A stretch of 41,369 bases of DNA from Alphaproteobacteria bacterium. Its GTDB lineage: Bacteria > Pseudomonadota > Alphaproteobacteria > JAEULC01. Each line of letters opens with the position of its first letter. Position 1 is the stretch's first letter. The stretch spans positions 1-41,369 of the forward strand of contig JAKLKW010000048.1 in NCBI GenBank assembly GCA_023150455.1, written 5' to 3'. A program made the translations under genes and the position numbers. Of the stretch, positions 1 through 8,512 are shown one piece after another. The notes below the pieces were generated by a model that ran no database searches, was not told the origin of the DNA, and saw only the letters and a list, made by a program, of their open reading frames with translations.

Positions 1-393
1 GTCGCCAAGCAGCATGAACCTTGGCATTTCAGCTTCGAATGTCGGAGGCATATCGAGCCTTGCTTGCCGAAGCTCTTCGGCAAGACCGCGTCGGACGCCG
101 GCATCGTGTGTGAGCAATTCTGCAATGTCCGCACGCGCTGGCCATCTACCAGCAAATCCTCTCACGCGTTGCCATCGGGCGCGCATTTCGAGAATATCTG
201 AATAGATCGCAACGGCAATGAATTCGCCCTCGAGGCGCCGCCTTCTCCTTTCTGCTCGATCTTCGAGCCATCGCTGGAAAACTGGCACCGCAATCGCAAG
301 AAATAGAGCAACCACCGCAGCGAAGGCCTGGGCCCATGCCGCGAACTTATCGTGCTTCTCAAGCCATCCAATCGATAAGTTGATCAATTCCAT
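1..393 (-). CDS. Membrane-anchored hypothetical protein, truncated by the window edge
   Basis: Reading the minus strand from the ATG at 393 gives 131 codons with no stop before the window ends, so the C-terminus is missing. The protein starts MELINLSIGWLEKHDKF. One hydrophobic segment at about residues 22-42 (AQAFAAVVALFLAIAVPVF) is followed at once by a basic, charged stretch (RWLEDRAERRRRRLEGEF). This suggests a single N-terminal membrane anchor with a cytoplasmic, probably helical domain behind it. No family was recognised. It lies in the same direction as the Fic gene, about 105 bp downstream of it, and base composition here is lower in GC than in the housekeeping genes, which fits accessory DNA. 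The frame stays open upstream of 393, so the start is uncertain. Confidence 0.5.
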   Translation of the reverse strand, partial: MELINLSIGWLEKHDKFAAWAQAFAAVVALFLAIAVPVFQRWLEDRAERRRRRLEGEFIAVAIYSDILEMRARWQRVRGFAGRWPARADIAELLTHDAGVRRGLAEELRQARLDMPPTFEAEMPRFMLLGD

Positions 394-498
394 GCATCTT
401 CTCAATTTGGTCAGCAGGTTCGCCGGCAGCAGTGCTTTGACCGTTTCTGGCCAGCGATCCCTGCACGGCACGACGGGTAGCACTGTCGTAGCTGAGAT

Positions 499-2037
499 CT
501 ATCCGGCCTTTCTCATCGACCAGCGAACACGCTCTGCGAGGTAGGCGGCAAAGGGCCGAATATCGGCAAGTACGCTGGCGCTTTCGAGAGCGTCCAGATA
601 TTTGCCGCGATCCTCGACGCGGATGACCGTCCACGGATAACCGCCCGAGGCCAGCATCGCATTCATCAGGAATCGCGCCATGCGGCCGTTGCCATCCGGA
701 TAGGGATGAATATAGCCGAAAAGCCAATGGCCCAGGACTGCGCGAACGCCGGGATGGGGTTCGCTCTCGAGCAGATCGAACAACGCCGGCATGGCATCGC
801 GCACTGCCTCCCACCGTGGCGGGATATGACGCGAGGCGCGCAGATAGACCGGATGGCCGCGGTAACCGGCCAGGGACTCCGGCGCGATGAGGCCTGCGGC
901 GACGCAAGGCTGGAACAGCTCGCGATACCAGTCGCGGTGAGCCGAGCGGGTGAGTGTCCCGGGATTCTCGCCGGCGATGATCTTGCCGACCAATTGTTTC
1001 ACGAGCTGGAAGGCCTGCCAGTAGCCGCGCGCCGCAAGCGCGTCGCGGCTTTGCCGGTCGGAGTCGCGTCTTTCCGGATCCCACGCCCCCGATCTGACGT
1101 GCTCGATCAGCTCGGGGGTGACTTGGTATCCCTCGATCGAGAGGGAGTGATACGCATCGCTCTGGTAGATGCCGTCGATGAAAGTAAGAAAGGATTTGCG
1201 GTCTCGTGGCGGCCCCGGCGGCTTCGGAAGGGTTTCGGCGACAATCGTGCGCGTCGATTCCCAGAGAGCGCTGATGCGCTCGACGATCGGTGCTCCCGTG
1301 GGTGACCGAACAGCAAACGTCCGCGTGGGCGTAAAGGGATCGCTTTCTCTGACGTTGTACCCAGCCGCTTTCATCGCCGCACCTATCTCATCGGCGATGT
1401 CGGTGCGACCAACGCGCCTGAAGGCGCCGGCCAACCGCCCGGCCACGAAGGAATGGCCGCCAGAGAGAAGCCGGCTCAGCACATCCGATGCATCCTTGAT
1501 TCCCACCAAGATCGTGCGCGCCTCGACGGGGCTTCGCACGAAGAAGGCTTCGGGAACCCGGACCAGCGCTGCCGCGGGAACGTAGAGGCGCAGCCCGTCG
1601 CGGACCATCACCTCGGTAGGCGGCAAGACTTCGTTGTCCTTGTGGTCATAGAGGGATGTTTCGAACGGAAGCCTGGTCGCGTTCTGGCTGCCCTGCGGGC
1701 TGTAGACCATCACTTGCGTCGGAACAGCGGAGTTTTCGGCGTGAAGCAGCAGCGATTGCTCGGCAGAGAGCTGCCAATGATGGCCGAAGCGGACGGCGCA
1801 ATACCGGCCGCAGAATTCCCAGAACGAGGCGAACCAGGGCGTGCTGTCGCCTTCATCGACGGTCGGGCTCGATGAAACGAGCCAGCCTTTCATGATTGGG
1901 CGGAGAAAGCCGAGGCGGAGAAGCCGCTCCCGGTGCGTGCGCGGCAGCTCCTTGGATTGAAAGACGCGCCTGCCGTCCCGCTGAAGCTCCCGAAGCTCGG
2001 CGAGCGACGCCGCAAGCTTCTCGTTCGGGCGCGCCAT
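499..2037 (-). CDS. Fic family AMP-transferase (FIDO domain) with N-terminal winged-helix-like domain
   Basis: A 512-residue protein. The Fic core motif HPYPDGNGRMAR begins at His444 and matches the catalytic HPFx(D/E)GNGR loop that transfers AMP from ATP onto a target hydroxyl. A candidate inhibitory helix motif, SLSIEG with Glu302, fits the (S/T)xxxE(G/N) pattern that blocks ATP in autoinhibited Fic enzymes; lying N-terminal to the catalytic loop, it resembles class II. The first 60 residues (KELPRTHRERLLRLGFLRP) resemble the winged-helix start of AbiEi-type antitoxin or regulator proteins. The target is unknown. The ATG at 2037 is preceded by GAAAG, and 24-bp direct repeats lie just upstream, so autoregulation through the N-terminal domain is plausible but inferred. 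Length suits multidomain Fic proteins. It could act as a toxin, stress modulator or phage-defence factor. Confidence 0.88.
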   Translation of the reverse strand: MARPNEKLAASLAELRELQRDGRRVFQSKELPRTHRERLLRLGFLRPIMKGWLVSSSPTVDEGDSTPWFASFWEFCGRYCAVRFGHHWQLSAEQSLLLHAENSAVPTQVMVYSPQGSQNATRLPFETSLYDHKDNEVLPPTEVMVRDGLRLYVPAAALVRVPEAFFVRSPVEARTILVGIKDASDVLSRLLSGGHSFVAGRLAGAFRRVGRTDIADEIGAAMKAAGYNVRESDPFTPTRTFAVRSPTGAPIVERISALWESTRTIVAETLPKPPGPPRDRKSFLTFIDGIYQSDAYHSLSIEGYQVTPELIEHVRSGAWDPERRDSDRQSRDALAARGYWQAFQLVKQLVGKIIAGENPGTLTRSAHRDWYRELFQPCVAAGLIAPESLAGYRGHPVYLRASRHIPPRWEAVRDAMPALFDLLESEPHPGVRAVLGHWLFGYIHPYPDGNGRMARFLMNAMLASGGYPWTVIRVEDRGKYLDALESASVLADIRPFAAYLAERVRWSMRKAG

Positions 2038-2130
2038 CTTTCGAGAACCAAGTCGATGGTGATGCGAGAATTCAAGTTTATTATGTTGTGGAGTTTCAAG
2101 TCAATCATGCTGCGAGAGTTCAAGTCGATT
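2035..2130. repeat. 24-bp tandem direct repeats in the fic promoter region
   Basis: Three consecutive 24-bp units (2059-2082, 2083-2106, 2107-2130) share the core TTCAAGTYDATY. A degenerate fourth unit covers 2035-2058 and includes the fic start codon. On the minus strand each unit carries a TTGAA or TTGACTTG-like box. The units abut without spacers, so this is not a CRISPR array. The place just upstream of fic suggests an operator or iteron-like binding region. Confidence 0.7.
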
Positions 2131-2187
2131 ATGCGTCCCGCTTGATCTGGCTGTTGCGAAGCTCCTTGCTGCACTGCAAAACGCCGC

Positions 2188-2216
2188 TTGTTAATATCTT
2201 CGCCTGCCTGTATAAA
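2188..2216 (+). promoter_or_regulatory. Predicted sigma-70 promoter of typA
   Basis: TTGTTA at 2188-2193 and TATAAA at 2211-2216 are separated by exactly 17 bp, about 60 bp upstream of the typA start codon. Both boxes are close to consensus in otherwise GC-rich DNA. Confidence 0.65.
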
Positions 2217-2275
2217 GCGGCCACCGCGGCTCCGCGCCGGCGGAGCCCAACCCCTTGAAAAGTCATTCCAACGTC

Positions 2276-4096
2276 ATGAATTTGCGCAACGTCGCCATCA
2301 TCGCCCATGTCGATCACGGAAAAACGACCCTGGTCGACGTGCTGCTGCGGCAGTCCGGCACCTTCCGCGAGAACCAGCAGGTCGCCGAGCGGGCGATGGA
2401 TTCGAACGACCTCGAGCGCGAGCGCGGCATCACCATCCTCGCCAAGTGCACCTCGGTCGTCTGGAAGGACACGCGCATCAACATCGTCGACACGCCGGGC
2501 CACGCCGATTTCGGCGGCGAGGTCGAGCGCATCATGGACATGGTCGACGGCGTGGTGGTTCTGGTCGACGCCGCCGAAGGCCCGATGCCGCAGACCAAGT
2601 TCGTGGTCGGCAAGGCGCTCAAATCCGGGCTGAAGCCGATCGTCATCGTCAACAAGGTCGACCGCCCGGACGCGCGGCCGCACCAGGTGCATGACGAGGT
2701 GTTCGACCTGTTCGCGGCGCTCGATGCGACCGACGAGCAGCTCGATTTCCCGACCCTGTTCGCCTCGTCGCGCCAGGGCTGGGCGTCCGAGTCGCCGGAT
2801 GGCCCACGCGAGTCGATGGCGCCGCTGTTCGACCTGATCCTGAAATACGTGCCGCCGCCGCTGGTCGTGCGCGACGCGCCCTTCTCGATGCTGGTCTCGC
2901 TGCTGGAAGGCGACCAGTTCCTCGGCCGCGTGCTCACCGGCCGCATCCATGCCGGCGCGGTGCGCGCCAACACGACGATCAAGGCGCTGAACCGCGCGGG
3001 CCAGCAGGTCGAGCTGACGCGCATCACCAAGCTGCTCGCGTTCCGCGGCCTCGAGCGCGTTGCGGTCGAGGAGGCCGAGGCCGGCGACATCGTCGCCGTG
3101 GCCGGCTTCCCGACGGCCACGGTCGCCGACACGCTGTGCGATCCTGCGGTCGAGCAGCCGATCCAGGCCGCGCCGGTCGATCCGCCGACGCTCGCCATGA
3201 GCTTCTCCGTCAACGACTCGCCCTTGGCCGGCACCGAGGGCGACAAGGTGACGAGCCGGGTGATCCGCGCGCGCCTGCTGCGCGAGGCCGAGGGCAACGT
3301 CGCGATCCGCGTCACGGAATCCGCCGACAAGGACTCGTTCGAGGTCGCCGGGCGCGGCGAGCTGCAGCTCGGCGTGCTGATCGAGACCATGCGGCGCGAA
3401 GGCTACGAGCTGTCGGTCGGCCGCCCGCGCGTGCTGATGAAGACCGATCCGCAGACCGGCCAGCGCCTCGAGCCGCTCGAGGACGTGCTGGTCGACGTCG
3501 ACGAGGCCTTTACCGGAATCGTGGTCGAGAAGCTGTCGCAGCGGAAGGCCGAGATGAAGGACATGCGGCCGTCCGGCGGCGGCAAGGTCCGCCTGAGCTT
3601 CAGCGTGCCGTCGCGCGGCCTGATCGGCTACCACGGCGAGTTCCTGACCGACACCCGCGGCACCGGCGTGATGAACCGCAACTTCGCGGGCTATGGCCCG
3701 TGGCGCGGGCCGATCGCCGGCCGCAACAAGGGCGTGCTGATCTCGACCGGCAACGGCGAGTCGGTGACCTACGCGCTGTGGTACCTGGAAGAGCGCGGCG
3801 CGCTGTTCATCGACCCGGGCGTCAAGGTCTACCAGGGCATGATCATCGGCGAGAACAGCCGCGACAACGACCTGGAAGTGAACCCGCTGCGCGAGAAGCA
3901 GCTCACCAACATCCGCACGACCTCGAAGGACGAGGCCATGCGCCTGACGCCGCCGCGCAAGATGAGCCTGGAGCAGGCCATCGCCTATGTCGGCGACGAC
4001 GAGCTGGTCGAGGTCACGCCCAAGTCGATCCGCCTGCGCAAGGCCATCCTCGACCCGCATCTGCGCAAGCGCGCGCAGAAGGCGGCGGAGGCGTGA
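2276..4096 (+). CDS. typA: Ribosome-associated translational GTPase TypA/BipA
   Basis: A 606-residue protein starting [18 protein letters not shown], the usual TypA N-terminus; a TTG 21 bp upstream is in frame but is not needed. The P-loop AHVDHGKT, the switch region (RERGITI), [11 protein letters not shown] and NKVD are all present, so the G domain is intact. They are followed by domain 2, the two EF-G-like domains III and V, and the TypA-specific C-terminal domain, giving the normal full length. TypA binds 70S ribosomes in a GTP-dependent way and helps ribosome assembly and stress adaptation, including growth at low temperature. It has its own promoter and faces the guaD-like gene tail to tail, with only 4 bp between the two stop codons. 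Confidence 0.97.
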   Translation: MNLRNVAIIAHVDHGKTTLVDVLLRQSGTFRENQQVAERAMDSNDLERERGITILAKCTSVVWKDTRINIVDTPGHADFGGEVERIMDMVDGVVVLVDAAEGPMPQTKFVVGKALKSGLKPIVIVNKVDRPDARPHQVHDEVFDLFAALDATDEQLDFPTLFASSRQGWASESPDGPRESMAPLFDLILKYVPPPLVVRDAPFSMLVSLLEGDQFLGRVLTGRIHAGAVRANTTIKALNRAGQQVELTRITKLLAFRGLERVAVEEAEAGDIVAVAGFPTATVADTLCDPAVEQPIQAAPVDPPTLAMSFSVNDSPLAGTEGDKVTSRVIRARLLREAEGNVAIRVTESADKDSFEVAGRGELQLGVLIETMRREGYELSVGRPRVLMKTDPQTGQRLEPLEDVLVDVDEAFTGIVVEKLSQRKAEMKDMRPSGGGKVRLSFSVPSRGLIGYHGEFLTDTRGTGVMNRNFAGYGPWRGPIAGRNKGVLISTGNGESVTYALWYLEERGALFIDPGVKVYQGMIIGENSRDNDLEVNPLREKQLTNIRTTSKDEAMRLTPPRKMSLEQAIAYVGDDELVEVTPKSIRLRKAILDPHLRKRAQKAAEA

Positions 4097-4100
4097 GGCG

Positions 4101-4571
4101 CTAGTAGGGCACCCGGTCCGGGTTCTCGAGCCAAGCCTGGAACGCCCTGCGCCCGTCCTCTTCCAGCAGCCGTCGCGCGGGCAGGGCGCGGGCGTCGATC
4201 GGCTTGGCCACCTGCTCGTAGAACCACGCATCGTCGAAGCCGGCCGCGGCGGCATCCTCGCGCGAGCAGGCATAGACCATGCGGTCGATGCGCGCCCACA
4301 GGATCGCCGCCAGGCACATCGGGCAGGGCTCGCAGCTCGTATAGATGACCGCACCCTCGAGGTCGAAGGTGCCGAGCGCGGCGCAGGCGGCCCTGATCGC
4401 CACCACTTCGGCGTGCGCCGTGGGATCGTGCGAATCGGTGACCCGGTTGGCGCCCTCGCCGACGACGCGGCCGTCCTTGACCACCACGGCGCCAAACGGT
4501 CCGCCGCGCGCGCTGCTGGCGTTCTCCATGCTGAGCGCGATCGCCCGGCTGAGGAAGGTCTCGTCATCCAT
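4101..4571 (-). CDS. guaD: Nucleoside/guanine deaminase, GuaD-like
   Basis: A 156-residue member of the cytidine-deaminase fold. The zinc site is complete: HAEVVAIR supplies the His and catalytic Glu, and CEPCPMC supplies two Cys. The N-terminus (ETFLSRAI then GGPFGAVVVKDG), DPTAHAE and GFDDAWFYEQ resemble Bacillus subtilis GuaD more than the tRNA adenosine deaminase TadA, so hydrolytic conversion of guanine to xanthine is the favoured role. Length equals that of GuaD (about 156). No purine-catabolic partner lies nearby. It is convergent with typA and divergent from the ABC-like gene starting at 4825. A broader nucleoside-deaminase specificity cannot be excluded. Confidence 0.82.
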   Translation of the reverse strand: MDDETFLSRAIALSMENASSARGGPFGAVVVKDGRVVGEGANRVTDSHDPTAHAEVVAIRAACAALGTFDLEGAVIYTSCEPCPMCLAAILWARIDRMVYACSREDAAAAGFDDAWFYEQVAKPIDARALPARRLLEEDGRRAFQAWLENPDRVPY

Positions 4572-4824
4572 TGGTCGGGTTCCGGGATTTCGCTGGGAAC
4601 GGCGGAAGGGCGGAGCCGACTGTAGCGGAAGCGGCGCGGGTCTTGAAGGGAATCAAGGCCGCGGGTAACGTGCGGCCGATGTGCCGAACACGCGTCAGGG
4701 AACGGCGCGGCCGACCCGGGTAAGGATCGCTCCTGATCGTGACAGCACAACCATTCCTGGCGAAGCGGCGGCGCGGGCCGGGCCGGCCGGCCGCCCGGGA
4801 CCGGTCGGCAGGCGGGCCCTTGGC

Positions 4825-7497
4825 ATGAGCCAGGTATTCGACTCCAGCCTGTTCAAGTACATCCTGCGGCACAGCTGGCGGGCGCAGATCGTCATCGTCC
4901 TCGTCACGCTGGCGTCGCTGCCATTCTACTACGCCTCGCTCGACGTGCCGAAGCAGATCATCAACAAGGTGCTCGACCCCAGCCACCGCGATCACCTGCG
5001 CCCGCCGAAATTCATCGGCTTCGAGCTCGACATCTTCTCCGGCGACCGCCTCGGCCTGCTGGCGTTCTTCTGCGTCATCTTCCTGCTGTTCGTGCTGATC
5101 AACGGCGGCTTCAAGCTCTACATCAACGTGCTGAAGGGCCGGCTGGGCGAGCGCATGCTGCGCCGGCTGCGCTACCAGCTCTACGACACGATCCTGCGCT
5201 TCCCCTTGCCGCATTTCCGCAAGACCTCGGAGGGCGAGCTGATCAACATGATCACCGCCGAGGTCGAGCCGGTCGGCGGCTTCATCGGCGACGCCTTCGT
5301 CGTGCCGCTGTACCAGGGCGGGCTGCTGTTCACCGCCATCTTCTTCATCTTCATGCAGGACTGGCGCATGGGCCTGGCGTCGGTCGCGCTCTACCCGATC
5401 CAGGGCTACGTCATCCCCAAGCTGCAGCGCAAGGTGCGCATCTTGGGCAAGGAGCGCGTGCGCGAGATGCGCAAGGTCAGCGAGCGCGTCGGCGACACGG
5501 TCAACCTGGCAAGGGAGATCCGCGCGCACAACACCGCCGACTACGAGCGCGCCGACTATGCCGAGCGCATGGGCCGCGTCTACACGATCCGCTTCCGCAT
5601 CTACAACCTGAAGTTCTTCGTCAAGTTCCTGAACAATTTCCTGACGCAGATGACGCCGTTCATGTTCTTCTCGATCGGCGGCTATCTGGTGATCCAGGGG
5701 CAGCTCAGCGTCGGCGCGCTGGTGGCGGCGCTGGCGGCGCAGAAGGACCTGCTGTCGCCCTGGAACGAGCTCCTGAACAACTACCAGATCCAGCAGGACT
5801 CCCAGCTCAAGTACGAGCAGGTCGTGACGGCGTTCAACATCGACGGGCTGGCGCCGTACGAGAAGCCGCTGGAGCGCGCCGAGAAGCTCGAGGGCGATAT
5901 CGTGGCGCACGACCTGTCGCTGGTCGACGAAGGCGTGACGCTGCTCGAGCGCTGCGCCTTCGCCGTGTCGCTGCACGAGCACGTCGCCGTGGTCGGCGCC
6001 GGCGGCAGCGGCAAGGACGCGCTGGCGCAGGTCGTCGGAGGCCTTGCCCGGCCGAGCGGCGGGTCGCTCAAGATCGGCGGCAAGGAGGTGCTGGACCTGC
6101 CGATGGCCGTGCTCGGCCGCCGCATCGCCTATGTCGGGTCCGACCCCGGGCTGATGTCGGGCACGGTCGGCGACAACCTGCACTACGTGCTGAAGCACCG
6201 GCCGGTCAGGCCCGCCGACTATCCGCCGGCCGAGGCGGCGGCGCGGCGGCGCGCGCTCGCCGAGAACGCCATCGCCGGCAACTCGGTCGACGACGTGTTC
6301 GCGGGCTGGATCGACTACGAGGGCCTCGGCTACGGCGACGCCCAGGGGCTGAAGCGCGCCAGCATCGCCGCGCTCGCCATCGCCGACATGATCGATGACG
6401 TCTACCAGCTCGGCCTGCGCGTGACGATCGACGTGCGCGCGCAGCCCGAGCTGGTCGAGCGCCTGCTCAAGGCGCGCACGGCCATGCGCAAGCGCCTGGC
6501 CGACCCGGCGAGCGCGGCCATGGTCGAGCCGTTCGATCCCGCCGCCTTCATCATGAACGCCACGCTGGCCGAGAACCTGTTCTTCGGCACGCCGGATCCC
6601 GCCGCCTTCGACCCCGAGAACCTGGGCGGCAACGACTATGTGCGCAGCGTGCTGAAGCGCTCGGAGCTGGTCGACGACTTCATGGGCATCGGCCTGACGG
6701 TCGCCGGCAACCTGCTCGAGCTGGCCGGCGACCTGCCCGCCGGCAACACGCTGCTCGCCGAGGTCAGCGTCATCCGCATCGAGGACCTGCCGCAGTTCCG
6801 CCCCGTGGTGGACAAGGCCAAGCGCGACGGCGCCAAGGCGCTCAACGCCGAAGAGCAGGCGATGATCCTGTCCGTGCCGTTCAAGCTGGTGCCGTCGCGC
6901 GACCGCCATGTCGACATCGGGCCGACCATCCGCGAGAAGCTGCTGGCGGCGCGGCGCGCCTTCGCCGAGGAGCTGCCGCCGCCGCTCAAGAGCAAGATCG
7001 AGTTCTTCGACCCCGAGCGCTTCAACTCGGCCCTGACGCTGCGCGACAACATCCTGTTCGGCAAGGTGGCGGTGAACCAGGCGCAGGCCGCGCAGCGCGC
7101 CAACGCCATGATGGCCGAGGTCATCGTCGAGCTCGACCTGCACGACGCCATCGTCGAGGCGGGGCTCGCCTTCAACGTCGGCACGCGCGGCTCGCGCCTG
7201 TCGGCCGCGCAGCGCCAGAAGCTGGCGGTCGCGCGCGGCATCCTGAAGAGCCCCGACCTGGTCGTCTTGAGCGAGGCGACCACGGCGCTGGACGGCGGCA
7301 GCGACGCCCGCGTGGTCGATGCGGTGCTGGCGAAGTTCAAGGGCCAGGGCGTGTTCTGGGCGCTGCAGAAGGCCTCGACGGCGCGGCGCTTCGACCGCGT
7401 GCTGGTGATGGCGGACGGCCGCGTGGCCGAGGAGGGCCGCTTCGCCGACCTCGAGAAGGAAGGCACGGTGCTGCCGGCGCTGCTCAAGGCGGAATAG
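4825..7497 (+). CDS. ABC-exporter-like protein with degenerate, internally expanded ATPase domain
   Basis: An 890-residue protein. Residues 1-340 are an exporter-type transmembrane domain with hydrophobic segments near residues 20-40, 75-100, 155-190 and 270-310. The ATPase domain starts near residue 365 but is abnormal. The Walker A loop is GAGGSGKD, with Asp398 where Ser/Thr binds magnesium. The signature is LSAAQ (residues 792-796). Walker B reads VVLSEAT, with Ser816 replacing Asp but Glu817 kept. The H-loop His is replaced by Gln848. Walker A and the signature are about 400 residues apart, against about 110 normally. The post-Q-loop segment that usually reads GTIxxNIxFG occurs three times, near residues 443-453, 575-588 and 733-746. 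The frame is open and coding-like throughout, so these are features of the protein rather than decay. The ATG at 4825 was chosen because upstream sequence is low-complexity. Substrate unknown. Confidence 0.75.
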   Translation: MSQVFDSSLFKYILRHSWRAQIVIVLVTLASLPFYYASLDVPKQIINKVLDPSHRDHLRPPKFIGFELDIFSGDRLGLLAFFCVIFLLFVLINGGFKLYINVLKGRLGERMLRRLRYQLYDTILRFPLPHFRKTSEGELINMITAEVEPVGGFIGDAFVVPLYQGGLLFTAIFFIFMQDWRMGLASVALYPIQGYVIPKLQRKVRILGKERVREMRKVSERVGDTVNLAREIRAHNTADYERADYAERMGRVYTIRFRIYNLKFFVKFLNNFLTQMTPFMFFSIGGYLVIQGQLSVGALVAALAAQKDLLSPWNELLNNYQIQQDSQLKYEQVVTAFNIDGLAPYEKPLERAEKLEGDIVAHDLSLVDEGVTLLERCAFAVSLHEHVAVVGAGGSGKDALAQVVGGLARPSGGSLKIGGKEVLDLPMAVLGRRIAYVGSDPGLMSGTVGDNLHYVLKHRPVRPADYPPAEAAARRRALAENAIAGNSVDDVFAGWIDYEGLGYGDAQGLKRASIAALAIADMIDDVYQLGLRVTIDVRAQPELVERLLKARTAMRKRLADPASAAMVEPFDPAAFIMNATLAENLFFGTPDPAAFDPENLGGNDYVRSVLKRSELVDDFMGIGLTVAGNLLELAGDLPAGNTLLAEVSVIRIEDLPQFRPVVDKAKRDGAKALNAEEQAMILSVPFKLVPSRDRHVDIGPTIREKLLAARRAFAEELPPPLKSKIEFFDPERFNSALTLRDNILFGKVAVNQAQAAQRANAMMAEVIVELDLHDAIVEAGLAFNVGTRGSRLSAAQRQKLAVARGILKSPDLVVLSEATTALDGGSDARVVDAVLAKFKGQGVFWALQKASTARRFDRVLVMADGRVAEEGRFADLEKEGTVLPALLKAE

Positions 7498-7508
7498 CCC
7501 GCCCTTCG

Positions 7509-7570
7509 GCGCGCGCGCTGACCCGCGCGCGCGCGCATTCGGCCCGGCGGCCGGATCAACGGCCGCCGGG
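7509..7570. terminator. Double hairpin between convergent genes (REP-like element, copy A)
   Basis: The first hairpin pairs ten alternating GC bases at 7509-7518 with 7525-7534. The second is a perfect 11-bp stem (CCCGGCGGCCG at 7543-7553 with its complement at 7560-7570) whose 6-base loop holds the stop codon of the minus-strand transporter gene. No T-run follows. It sits between two converging genes and so probably ends both transcripts. A sequence-related double hairpin occurs at 28507-28565. Confidence 0.6.
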
Positions 7571-8491
7571 CAGCCAGCCCAGCAGCACGCCGACCGTCAG
7601 CAGCGACAGCGCCGTCGTCACGATCATCGCCGACCCGGCGCTCGCCACGTGGCAGTCGTGCTGGCGCGCCATCAGGTAGACGTTGATGCCGACCGGCATG
7701 GCGGCGGCGAGCACCACGGTGCCCGCGGTCGCGGGCTCGAGGCCCAGCACCGGCCCGGCGAGCAGCCAGACGATCAGCGGGTGCAGCAGGAGCTTGATCG
7801 CGGACACGGCCGCCATCTCGCCGACGTCGCCCGCGACGCGGTAGTGCGCCTGCCCGGCGCCGAGCGCGAACAGCGCGGCGGGAACGGCGGCGAGGCCGAG
7901 CATCTCGAGGATGCGGTCGAGCGGGCCCGGCGGAGCGACCCCGACGAGGCCGGCCAAGAGGCCGAGCACGATCGCGATGATGATCGGATTGCGCAGCATC
8001 GACCACAGCGTCGCCTGCAGCGCCTTCGCCGCCGATGCCGCCGCGTCGGCGCGCCCGGCACTGACCAGCAGCGTCGCCAGCGGGAACAGCAGGGCGGAGT
8101 GGAAGGCGGTGACGTTGCTCATCACCACCAGGCCGCGCTCGCCGTAGATCGTGTAGATGAGCGGGATGCCCATCAGCACGGTGTTGCCGAAGCTCCCGCC
8201 CATGGCGAAGATGCCGCTCGCGTCGGCCTTGAGGCGCAGCACGCGCCGGCCGACGACATAGGCGACCGCCATGGCGGCGAAGCAGCCGCCGAAATATGCC
8301 AGCAGGATACCCGGCTCGATCGCGCGCGCGACGCCGCTTTTCGCCAGCGTGCGGAACAGCAGCGATGGAACCGCGGCGTAGAGCACGAAGCGGTCGAGCC
8401 CGACCAGTACGGCAGGCTGGAACAGCGGCGTCTTGCCCGCGGCGTAGCCGGCAAGGATCAGGCCGAAGACCGGCAGGACGACGTCGAGCAT
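7556..8491 (-). CDS. AEC family (auxin efflux carrier-like) transporter
   Basis: A 311-residue integral membrane protein with about ten hydrophobic segments in two halves, the layout of the AEC/MleP family (normal length 300-320). The opening VVLPVFGLILAGYAAGK and the glycine/asparagine-rich motif GGSFGNTVLMGIPL in the middle are typical. Characterised bacterial members move malate, malonate or other small carboxylates; the plant auxin name is historical. It follows the gamma-glutamyltransferase gene by 21 bp on the same strand, so they are probably co-transcribed, and it may handle an amino acid or carboxylate linked to that enzyme (inference). Its stop codon lies inside the loop of a terminator-like hairpin. 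Confidence 0.87.
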   Translation of the reverse strand: MLDVVLPVFGLILAGYAAGKTPLFQPAVLVGLDRFVLYAAVPSLLFRTLAKSGVARAIEPGILLAYFGGCFAAMAVAYVVGRRVLRLKADASGIFAMGGSFGNTVLMGIPLIYTIYGERGLVVMSNVTAFHSALLFPLATLLVSAGRADAAASAAKALQATLWSMLRNPIIIAIVLGLLAGLVGVAPPGPLDRILEMLGLAAVPAALFALGAGQAHYRVAGDVGEMAAVSAIKLLLHPLIVWLLAGPVLGLEPATAGTVVLAAAMPVGINVYLMARQHDCHVASAGSAMIVTTALSLLTVGVLLGWLPGGR

Positions 8492-8512
8492 CGCCGGCGT
8501 TGCCGGCGCGGG

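Noticed and set aside
2035..2130. Short CRISPR array
   Set aside because: The repeats are 24 bp and abut without spacers, and no cas gene is present.
2129..4750. Very long open frame antisense to typA and the deaminase gene
   Set aside because: It is a high-GC antisense shadow; the residues are Arg/Ala/His-rich without motifs, while the opposite strand encodes complete TypA.
4564..7143. Long minus-strand frame antisense to the ABC-like gene
   Set aside because: Composition (runs of Leu, Val, Asp, Arg, Gln) is typical of a reverse-complement shadow; the plus strand has a recognisable transmembrane domain and ATPase motifs.
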